Origin: Linyphia triangularis
Lineage: Eukaryota > Arthropoda > Arachnida > Araneae > Linyphiidae
Length of the DNA stretch: 64,000 bases
NCBI GenBank assembly: GCA_963978545.1
Contig: OZ021732.1
Coordinates: 62,162,714 to 62,226,713, forward strand
Reading direction: 5' to 3'
Position numbers and translations under genes: made by a program. The notes beneath the pieces are model-generated. The model was given only the letters and a program-made list of their open reading frames with translations. It was not told where the DNA came from and did no database searches. Every line of letters starts with the position of its first letter. Positions within the stretch are counted from its first letter, which is position 1. Shown one piece after another: positions 60,801 to 64,000 of the stretch.

Positions 60801-62349
60801 AAATATATCTGTAACCATTATATGTGCATATCTGTTGTTTCGTAAATAATTGTGTGGTATATTTACTTCAAAAAGGTAGTTTGAAAATTGTATTTTACCT
60901 TATATAGGTCAACTATTATTTGCAGTAAATGGATTTTGATTGTATTCGGATTCCAAATTATATGTGGATGTATAAGATTATGTTTGAGAACTTTTAACCA
61001 AGATGCATCAGTTACTATGCATGCAGTGTTTTAAGAACTTCTGCAGAATTCAGCAAGAGATGTATTTAGTTAAAGTTGAAATCTGAAATATTCTTATTGA
61101 TATTTCTCAATATATCTTATTATTCTAAAGTTTGTTTTTCTACTTTTTTACCCTCAAAATCAGCAGTAGTTTAGAATCTGCTTTCTTAACATTTATGTAC
61201 AATTCATTATAATTCACACTCGCAATCAATAATAACTCAAGATTCTGGTCATGAGCACTTGTACATGATTTTATCACTCGCACAAGGGCAAGTTTACCCA
61301 CCAAATAACTGGAAGTTGCAACCAGTTCTTGAGTCTGTCGGATAATAAAGTACTTAGATTGTTCGACTGCTGCATTTAAACGCTAATAATTAAATTTCTC
61401 GTACCTAATATTTAATTAACAGCTCCAAATTATCATTGAAAGGAATAATGTTAAATTTCTGCTAAAAAGGCTCTTTTTGAATGTTATATCAGCATTTTAA
61501 TTTCAAAATAGTAAAGATGATGCCCAATCCAAAATACCTACTCACTTCCAAATTCGAAGAATGTTGGGATTGATTAAATCCAAAAGTTCTTAAGTGAGAA
61601 AACCTTTAAAACTTTCAATCCTGACAAGACTATCCATCAATGAAGGAAGAGTTTGGTAAATGCATCAACATAATACCATATGTGACTAGAACTGTGTCTA
61701 TATACCCAAACTAATAGCTGCATATAATAGATTAGATTACGATGGTTTTCTCCTAGAAAGGGACTAAAAGTGTGTTTATTTATTTCTTACAGTTCTCAAA
61801 ATAACTCCTTATTACACTTCTAAATTTGATCTCCTTATATACCTTCCTTTTTTATAGTGGTTGTTTAAATAATTGTGATTGTGTTTAAATAAACTTTATT
61901 TTATTATACTATTATTTAAATAAACTATTATTTATTAAACAATTAAATTATTGTGTGATGTTTATGTTCAAAAACAATAATTTGTTTAAGGATTTGGCAG
62001 AACCTTTCTGTATTTTTCATTTGTTTCAAATACTACATAATTTTGAAAAGTAAAAAAAAAATGCATTTTATTTGTTTTAATTCCAAATTTATTTTCTGTT
62101 TCTTGAAATACTTGTATGTACAACTTCTACCTTTGACTTTTAATAATACATTTATTTTTCATTTATTTTTAATTATGTTATAGAATTTAACAAGCCTAAT
62201 TTGGGCTTTCAGAAGTATGTTAACAGGGTGAACTTTTGTTACCTTATTATACTATATTTTAGCCCCTTGATGCTCCAACGCTTGCTGAGTTTGAAAAAAC
62301 CTTAAAAGGATTTGTTCAAAAGAATGAAAAAGTTCTGTTGGAAACTAAG
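36777..62349 (+). CDS. ATP5PO: ATP synthase subunit O (OSCP), mitochondrial, 7 exons, 3' end beyond window
   Basis: The stator subunit that ties the peripheral stalk to the F1 head of mitochondrial ATP synthase. Exons: 36777-36806, 51141-51188, 51437-51547, 56223-56295, 56712-56771, 59891-60003 and 62263-62349. All have GT/AG borders and matching phases, encoding 174 residues so far. The N-terminus ([10 protein letters not shown], then [16 protein letters not shown]) is Arg/Ser-rich without acids, as in a mitochondrial presequence. The mature start is near [20 protein letters not shown], the family signature. Further conserved strings are [20 protein letters not shown] and [11 protein letters not shown]. 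The usual length is about 210 residues, so about 35-40 C-terminal residues are missing. Intron 1 is 14.3 kb and filled with transposons. Confidence 0.95.
37540..39632. mobile_element. Pogo-like DNA transposon, decayed
   Basis: Inverted ends: GGGTGAACCTACCAGTAATT at the left, and GGGTGATACGCCAGTAATT read inward from the right. Both continue TGACCA and are flanked by TA. Copies of AGTAATTGACCA recur near both ends (left, including four at 22-bp spacing; inverted copies near 39056, 39190 and 39609). On the minus strand at about 38240-38450, the sequence '[20 protein letters not shown]' then '[14 protein letters not shown]' reads like the N-terminal helix-turn-helix of pogo/Tigger transposases. 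Stops interrupt it and no catalytic domain is evident. Confidence 0.75.
37743..37830. repeat. 22-bp tandem repeat, four units
   Basis: AGTAATTGACCAC(a/t)..CCATGCT repeats start at 37743, 37765, 37787 and 37809. The unit is the transposon's own terminal motif, so this is likely a multiplied subterminal site. Confidence 0.9.
39633..40178. other. ATP5PO intron 1 segment, nothing recognised
   Basis: A 62-codon minus-strand frame (39674-39862) has no family resemblance. There is an A-run near 39999-40014. Confidence 0.4.
40179..40560. repeat. Tandem repeat, 176-bp period, 2.2 units
   Basis: Units begin at 40179, 40355 and 40530 with 'aa(g/a)gtg(c/t)gcgcgc' and share 'cctatttcgtt(g/a)gccttac', 'gggcagtc(g/a)tttgt(g/a)gcatctc' and 'caaaatcacttt'. 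The CG-rich core stands out locally. It weakly resembles the 'cgct..aaattgcaacct' units at the very start of the window. Confidence 0.85.
40561..41680. other. ATP5PO intron 1 segment, nothing recognised
   Basis: AT-rich sequence without a supportable gene. Short frames at 40767-40952 and 41495-41833 are low-complexity or hydrophobic from T-rich DNA. Confidence 0.4.
41681..41990. repeat. Direct repeat, 157-bp period
   Basis: 'tgtcctgtcggaagg' (41681) and 'tgtcctgccggaagg' (41838) start two diverged units, both containing 'tggc(a/t)gcagcaa(a/t)ttgaa' and 'ctgtcttttt' or 'cccgtcttttt'. It may belong to the flank of the gypsy remnant. Confidence 0.65.
42951..43980 (-). pseudogene. Ty3/gypsy remnant: gag C-part and protease start
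   Basis: The minus strand reads, with breaks, '[20 protein letters not shown]' (about 43790-43840), '[20 protein letters not shown]' (about 43620-43690), '[13 protein letters not shown]' (about 43490), then a basic segment (43139-43411). At 43020-43133 it reads '[19 protein letters not shown]' and 'LTGAFG', which resembles a retroviral-type aspartic protease with DGG at the active site. These blocks are in the order of an arthropod gypsy polyprotein that I recognise. Several stops and shifts make it a dead copy. Its upstream part lies beyond the BEL/Pao insertion, at 49529-49863. Confidence 0.65.
43983..43987. repeat. Target-site duplication AGCAT (left)
   Basis: Matches AGCAT at 49529-49533 exactly. 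A 5-bp duplication fits BEL/Pao integration. Confidence 0.9.
43988..44243 (-). repeat. 3' LTR of the BEL/Pao element
   Basis: 256 bp, TGTTGGGAATTACG...TTAAGAACA on the minus strand. It includes AATAAATAT, a plausible polyadenylation signal, about 90 bp before its end. Identical by eye to the 5' LTR. Confidence 0.95.
44244..44256 (-). promoter_or_regulatory. Polypurine tract candidate
   Basis: AAAGGTGGGAGTA on the minus strand lies directly against the 3' LTR, the place where plus-strand DNA synthesis is primed. Confidence 0.6.
44401..45217 (-). pseudogene. BEL/Pao integrase region, frameshifted and deleted
   Basis: The first frame (45217-44768) overlaps the end of the main polyprotein in the -1 frame and begins [19 protein letters not shown]. 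It ends in the HHCC zinc region at '[15 protein letters not shown]'. The next frame (44853-44401) picks up '[20 protein letters not shown]' and '[11 protein letters not shown]', then the first catalytic Asp in '[14 protein letters not shown]'. After '[15 protein letters not shown]' (about 44515) it jumps to a C-terminal tail '[15 protein letters not shown]'. The second Asp and the Glu of the DDE core are absent. The element cannot make its own integrase. Confidence 0.8.
45214..49032 (-). CDS. BEL/Pao gag-protease-RT-RNase H polyprotein
   Basis: 1,272 codons on the minus strand. Gag occupies about residues 1-470, with zinc knuckles near 385-450 ([41 protein letters not shown]). The protease active site is [11 protein letters not shown] near 502, with a '[14 protein letters not shown]' block downstream. 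RT spans about 800-1000 ([25 protein letters not shown] and FYVDNCL). The last is the polymerase YxDD box with Asn in the final position, a variant I associate with this BEL group. RNase H runs from about 1107 with HLFCDAS, RLELLA, CWTDSS and NPADLASRG, the four acidic positions in order. The frame stops at 45214, whereas related elements read on into integrase. The stop overlaps the next frame by a -1 step, either a mutation or a recoding site. Confidence 0.93.
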   Translation of the reverse strand: MIIMSHENLKQRMTQRRAASRGSFTRALTKFDGLLVTEPPDLVQLEISMDVLLERAEQLRLADEAVLAEMQTTGVDQVQFETEYDAIEEYREKLSTARTKMKILLQQVNQQATLSITTNECPSNGPSRQPPTSHLQRLPEFEITKFDGDPRKWITFWAQFQKIHENPQIDPAYKLQLLLQSTKEHSKPREIVSSFPGSGENYEHAVTYLKERFGQDKVLIQVFIRDILELVMNKTTNTDISTLYDKLQTQLRALEALNVTKNNYAEFLYPLVESALPSEVIRAWERNRGKVDVNTNKSDLDLLMDFLKIEVESEARIQMARSFNTPLTAPYNNSNKNNYVNYKKQNNRNVDNSRNKNNPVAHELLSTSGKNNVYDSNAYRYRKIECIFCEKSHASENCDTVSAMSLVEKKNIVRKKNACFVCLKLSHHSDKCFSKHKCIICKKRHFVVLCPDLPVKETENLTLEPDRSTITTLNKETQFSDVLLQTLVVRLHNGNEEILIRAILDTGAQHSYLCDDVIKSLNFKSKSQITLQQSLFGGIEVRERIYESFHIEISNIDRSYKCIISVLNQPQICSKINRISSFSIAQECERLNIPISDFAINDGAKADIKLLIGADYLSKILTGKVINLTSGPIAIHSKLGWTLMGCFGNMGTKPNINEGDHQNTVITLESVIQTNIASHVVNLLTKDSLLTDLWRLDSLGICDPILKDEIRLSQETEKYFLRSLRIDKLGRYEVALPWINDKKQLETNFLLAKKIAIATKRKLIASNKMKYYGDVFEEWLSLGIIEQVTDQHLDANLSGKHYLPHRPIFKDNATTKVRPVFNASAKTINSLSLNDCLATGPNLISQIPSILNRFREYKCAVSSDIQRAFCMIGIQESDRDFLRFLWWEKDNFDQLVTYRHKRVAFGLTSSPFLLAATLRYHLNTVSDDLRESAEILRPSFYVDNCLTSLNSEVDMDKFIKESQIIMSKGHFNLRGWQSNVPLKVLEQSAHEDEVTVLGMLWDTDKDTLSCKIDPVSEIQEQITKRVVLSKAHQIFDVIGFTAPVLLLPKIILQKTWELKLKWDDVIPENLAKKFKTWFAQLHLLTNIRIPRWLNIEPGNQLLSCHLFCDASQLAYGCCIFLRIELNEQVKVNLLSARSRVAPLKPTTIPRLELLACSIGARLLNSILSDLHLSEIAIHCWTDSSTALSWIKRNLNWGIFVQNRVKEIQSLTSPLAWKHVPGIANPADLASRGCSVEQLIERRWWEGPDWLLLSEENWPKSNENPDECIVNSV
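49033..49272 (-). promoter_or_regulatory. BEL/Pao 5' leader with clustered TTACGAAT motifs and primer site
   Basis: Next to the 5' LTR the minus strand reads TTTGGCATCCCTGCCGGGAT. TGGCATCCCTGCC is a primer-binding-site candidate complementary to a tRNA 3' end with CCA; the tRNA is unidentified. In 240 bp, TTACGAAT occurs exactly at 49072-49079, 49120-49127 and 49135-49142, with near matches (TTACGAAC, CTACGAAT) near 49149, 49210 and 49229. Another TTACGAAT lies in the LTR. Confidence 0.6.
49273..49528 (-). repeat. 5' LTR of the BEL/Pao element
   Basis: Identical by eye to 43988-44243 over all 256 bp. It is followed on the plus strand by AGCAT (49529-49533), the second half of the target duplication. 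Confidence 0.95.
49529..49863 (-). pseudogene. Ty3/gypsy remnant: gag N-part
   Basis: The minus strand reads [20 protein letters not shown], then [19 protein letters not shown], a highly charged coiled-coil start typical of arthropod gypsy gag, followed by a Ser/Thr stretch ([16 protein letters not shown]). It belongs with 42951-43980 and was separated from it by the 5.5-kb BEL/Pao insertion. The sequence upstream (49870-50500) may be its leader: it has several 'gctgctg(g)..gctgat' strings but no clear LTR. Confidence 0.6.
49864..51140. other. ATP5PO intron 1, right end
   Basis: Contains probable gypsy leader sequence to about 50500, a T-run at about 50830-50860, and otherwise AT-rich intron up to the exon 2 acceptor. 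No gene is supported. Confidence 0.45.
51141..51188 (+). CDS. ATP5PO: ATP5PO exon 2
   Basis: [16 protein letters not shown], an Arg/Ser-rich presequence remainder. The acceptor is TACTTTTCAG and the donor is AAA|GTAAGT. Confidence 0.9.
51437..51547 (+). CDS. ATP5PO: ATP5PO exon 3
   Basis: [20 protein letters not shown], then [16 protein letters not shown]. The GRYATALY(S/T)AA motif is diagnostic for OSCP. The acceptor is TTTACAG and the donor is GAT|GTAATT. Confidence 0.97.
51855..52593. mobile_element. MITE with long inverted repeats, TTAA-flanked
   Basis: GGGGAGTTGGTACCC at the left and GGGTACCAACTCCCC at the right are exact inverted ends, flanked by TTAA at 51851-51854 and 52594-52597. 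Inverted similarity extends well inside, for example 'tttttcattactcatgtacc' near 52055 against 'ggtacatgagtaatgaaaaa' near 52372, so most of the 739 bp can fold back. TTAA duplications occur in piggyBac and Kolobok elements. No coding capacity is seen. Confidence 0.9.
52676..52848 (+). mobile_element. Pogo/Tigger-type MITE, copy 2
   Basis: Begins CAGTCAAACCCTGTTAAC and ends GAGGTTTGACTG with TA on both sides, a 173-bp element of the same family as 29223-29378. It lies in the intron after ATP5PO exon 3. Confidence 0.88.
53348..53990 (-). pseudogene. LINE reverse transcriptase C-terminal remnant
   Basis: The minus strand reads '[20 protein letters not shown]' and '[20 protein letters not shown]', then '[20 protein letters not shown]', the thumb region of non-LTR reverse transcriptases. 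After frame breaks it continues '[10 protein letters not shown]' (about 53475-53510) and '[15 protein letters not shown]' (about 53400-53440), the usual end of such ORF2 proteins. It is 5'-truncated and decayed, as expected of dead LINE copies. Confidence 0.85.
53991..55267. other. ATP5PO intron 3, nothing recognised
   Basis: AT-rich, with an A-run near 54329-54344. The 75-codon frame at 54970-55197 shows no family. LINE sequence may extend to about 54100. Confidence 0.4.
55268..55905. repeat. tRNA-like SINE copies, one pair forming a large hairpin
   Basis: A unit beginning 'tgtggtgacctcaaataaca' occurs at 55268 and 55611 on the plus strand, and inverted, ending near 55905. Each unit holds an A-box-like 'agcggtaaagtatctgcctcg' and a B-box-like 'gcgatcgaggcc' about 36 bp later, the internal polymerase III promoter layout of tRNA-derived SINEs. 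The second and inverted copies are separated by only about 20 bp, giving about 137-bp arms (55611-55747 and 55767-55905). Between the first two copies, 55408-55610 is a GC-rich body with 'gcaacaagcg' repeats. Confidence 0.75.
56223..56295 (+). CDS. ATP5PO: ATP5PO exon 4
   Basis: [20 protein letters not shown] then SVKV. The acceptor is ATATTCTAG and the donor is G|GTAAGT. MNPLLK corresponds to the family's 'LNP' region after the first helical bundle. Confidence 0.92.
56712..56771 (+). CDS. ATP5PO: ATP5PO exon 5
   Basis: [20 protein letters not shown]. The acceptor is CTTTTTAG and the donor is G|GTGAGT. It corresponds to 'FSPLT.NL..LLAENGRL' in the family. Confidence 0.92.
56828..57142 (-). 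other. Unidentified intronic open frame, 104 codons
   Basis: An unusually long open frame for this AT-rich intron, with balanced composition: [20 protein letters not shown], then [19 protein letters not shown], and a C-terminus [18 protein letters not shown] lies four codons above the Met. I do not recognise the family. The neighbouring 57173-57442 stretch is open on both strands and may belong to the same inserted sequence. It could be a retrogene or transposon fragment, or chance. Confidence 0.3.
57443..58657. other. ATP5PO intron 5, nothing firm
   Basis: AT-rich. A C-rich patch at 57745-57855 ('accccctgaaacccccggct') may be a transposon end. No gene was seen. Confidence 0.4.
58658..58800 (+). 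mobile_element. hAT-like terminal fragment
   Basis: CAGGGTTCCCACGGTCATTG followed by repeated '(t/c)cttgaaa(g/a)t' and 'aggtgcttaa' strings, the form of one end of arthropod hAT elements. No matching right end (GGGAACCCTG) follows, so it looks truncated. Confidence 0.55.
58860..59540. repeat. Old direct duplication, about 374-bp period
   Basis: 'cagctgaaatactgat' occurs at 59078 and 59452. Upstream of each lie diverged copies of 'gcgataaaatggc(t/a)', 'att(c/a)cca' and 'gatataata(a/g)tcact'. T-runs follow each copy. Confidence 0.65.
59891..60003 (+). CDS. ATP5PO: ATP5PO exon 6
   Basis: [20 protein letters not shown], then [23 protein letters not shown] and RGEV are hallmark OSCP strings. The acceptor is TTTCTTAAG and the donor is AAA|GTAAGT. 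Confidence 0.96.
60004..62262. other. ATP5PO intron 6, nothing recognised
   Basis: 2.26 kb of AT-rich intron with T-runs near 60064-60087. No repeat or coding signal that I can support. Confidence 0.5.
62263..62349 (+). CDS. ATP5PO: ATP5PO exon 7
   Basis: [20 protein letters not shown], then NEKVLLETK. The acceptor is TATATTTTAG and the donor is AAG|GTAAGC. The family continues with about 35-40 residues around 'DPS..GG..V.IG.K..D.S', which I do not find before the window ends. Confidence 0.93.
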
Positions 62350-62899
62350 GTAAGCTAATATGAATAACCCACTAACATTTATTCCAACTTATTTTTATAT
62401 TATATTCATACTGTTTCCATTACTCCTAAGTTAATCTATCTTGATTATTACTATAATAATTTGGTTAGCTGTGTTAGATTTGCAGTTTTATTAGTGAAAA
62501 TTTATCTTTCAATTATAGTTTTAGTATCACATTTTTTACAAGAATTTATGCTTGAACCACAAAATAAAACAAATTATGCTCAATATCTAGATATTTAAAA
62601 ATTTTGTATTATTCAAAATGACATTCTTTGTCTGTTAAAGCACACTTTAAAATGAATCTCTTCATTAAGTTAAAAGAAATAAGTTTTACTTTTTAATTTC
62701 AATCACAATAAGCATCTTGGCATTTTAAAGAGGATCTTGGTGTTCATTCTCCAAACATTGCAAAAATAACTAGGCTATAGATTTTTCAACCATTTAATAT
62801 TTTGTTTTAAGTTAAAAAGCTCAAAGTGCTTTTGACTGTATGATTACCTTATGTTTGGCAAAAACATCTATCGTTAATCGCTCGTCTTTTGAGGCAAAA

Positions 62900-63010
62900 T
62901 CATCTTTTCTTAAAACATCTTTCGCATATAAATTATGGTACAAAATTTTTGCTCGTGTATGATTTCAGGCTTTTTGCTTTTTTGCCAATCTTTTCCTAAG
63001 TATCATAGTG
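62900..63010 (-). repeat. Dispersed repeat fragment related to 9115-9207
   Basis: The reverse complement reads 'aaagattggc', 'gaaatcatacacgagca' and 'ttttgtaccataattta', in the order seen at 9120-9190. Confidence 0.65.
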
Positions 63011-63339
63011 CAACTAAAAATTGTGTTATTTTTCATACCATTAATTTAGTTTCAAGACATTTAGTCCGTATTTTTTCTGTTCTTATCCATTTATAATTTA
63101 TATCATTACTTCTAATTGAAGTTATACAAAGTTAATAGTGCTGTATATCACATTCCATAAAAAACAGCTTGGGCTGTAACTTCTGGTATATTTGGTCTGT
63201 ACTTATGGTATTGGACTCATGTGATGTTAATTACGTAATATTAAGTTGCCAGTTGAAAACAGTGACAAGCATGTGAAGGAATTTTAACATTTGCCAACAA
63301 AATTATTGTTGTTAATGAGGAATAAAATTTTCCTTTTTG

Positions 63340-63470
63340 GAGCCAATATATTCCTCACAATGGACAATTCCAGCATTTTTTAAAAACGAGTGAAATTAGT
63401 ACATATTTATGAAGAATTTCTTCATAAATATGTATGTTTCCTGATTCCAAATATTTAAACAAAAGTTCTT
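63340..63470 (+). repeat. Dispersed repeat shared with 24210-24320, with a local palindrome
   Basis: 'tttttaaaaacgagtgaaat' and 'ctgattccaaatatt' match the reverse complement of 24210-24320. This copy has an extra palindrome, CATATTTATGAAGAA and its complement, at 63402-63431. Confidence 0.6.
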
Positions 63471-63504
63471 TAAAAAAATTAGTTATTTAAATATTAAGAA
63501 AAGA

Positions 63505-63800
63505 AAATGCCCCAATACCGAGCCAAAACCTGTCCGATCAAAACAGTCAACAAAATTCGTGACGTAAAGAGTTCCTATCGTTTCTATGGTTATTGTGAGG
63601 TTTCTACCAGATAGTTGCTTTGAAATATTTGGCGTTGGTAGACCATTGCCATTTCCGTACAGGTTGGCGTGATTTACGAGAAACTTGCAAATCTGGTTTC
63701 CGCTGCTGCATTTCAAGCCAAGATGTTTGCGAAGTCGTGACGTCACATTCAATGCCAACAAAATGAGTCGTTTTCTTGCCAACGTCAAACAAGGTGGTAA
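63505..63800. other. GC- and CpG-richer island, unidentified
   Basis: About 290 bp markedly richer in CG than the surrounding intron ('gaagtcgtgacgtcacattc'). Open frames exist on both strands (101 and 111 codons minus, 66 plus), none with a recognisable domain. It may be an inserted repeat or a promoter-like element. The intron continues to the right edge. Confidence 0.35.
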
Positions 63801-64000
63801 TTTTTATCTCAAATTTAAAAAAACAAACACATTGAGCAGAAATTTTTATGTTTATGGCCTTTTCGAAACATTTAGAATTGAATAAAGAAATAATTAACAA
63901 ATGTGGGAATTGTCCATTACTATGGGGTGTAATTTTCAAATAACTTCTCTTACCAAGGCAGATCTATAATTTTATGTTTTACTCATTGTATGTTATTATA

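Noticed and set aside
63483..63939. Overlapping minus-strand frames of 101 and 111 codons as the last ATP5PO exon or a new gene
   Set aside because: Wrong strand for ATP5PO, no OSCP C-terminal motif, no recognisable domain.

Overview
This is a window of an AT-rich animal genome with long introns and many transposons. Spliceosomal introns (GT...AG, with phases that check across every junction) and an insulin receptor substrate gene show it is metazoan. BEL/Pao and Ty3/gypsy gag types resembling those of arthropods suggest an arthropod, possibly an arachnid. That last step is inference from family resemblance; no search was run.

Two conserved host genes lie head to head. On the minus strand (33749 down to about 10119) is an insulin receptor substrate (IRS/chico-type docking protein). 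I could join twelve coding exons: a PH domain, a PTB domain, then a tail with six Tyr-x-x-Met motifs that recruit PI3-kinase. On the plus strand (from 36777 past the right edge) is subunit O (OSCP) of mitochondrial ATP synthase. Seven exons are visible and the last part lies outside the window. About 3.0 kb separates the two start codons. It holds a CpG-richer patch, two exact copies of a 14-bp sequence containing the FOXO-type core TTGTTTAC, and a 155-bp tandem duplication.

Most of the rest is mobile DNA in introns and flanks. 1-10.1 kb, downstream of IRS: degenerate tandem repeats, a decayed transposase of a broadly distributed but (to me) unnamed type, an 820-bp hAT-type MITE inserted in it with an 8-bp target duplication, a 4.66-kb region bounded by hAT-like ends, and a dispersed repeat. 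IRS introns: a 1.07-kb hAT element with perfect 8-bp duplications (10547-11615), and a 5.3-kb DNA transposon with about 165-bp inverted ends and a perfect 8-bp duplication (18668-23973). The latter carries a transposase remnant and has a broken BEL/Pao copy inside it. ATP synthase intron 1 (14.3 kb): a pogo-like element (37540-39632), and a Ty3/gypsy remnant split by a structurally complete BEL/Pao LTR element (43988-49528). That element has two 256-bp LTRs, identical by eye, and a perfect 5-bp duplication, yet its integrase is frameshifted and mostly deleted. Further right: a 739-bp TTAA-flanked MITE, a pogo-type MITE, a LINE reverse transcriptase tail, and a tRNA-like foldback repeat.

There is no operon logic here. 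The two genes act in different places (cytoplasmic insulin/PI3K signalling and the mitochondrial inner membrane) and are linked only by the shared upstream region. I saw no rRNA, canonical tRNA or CRISPR. All boundaries are by eye.
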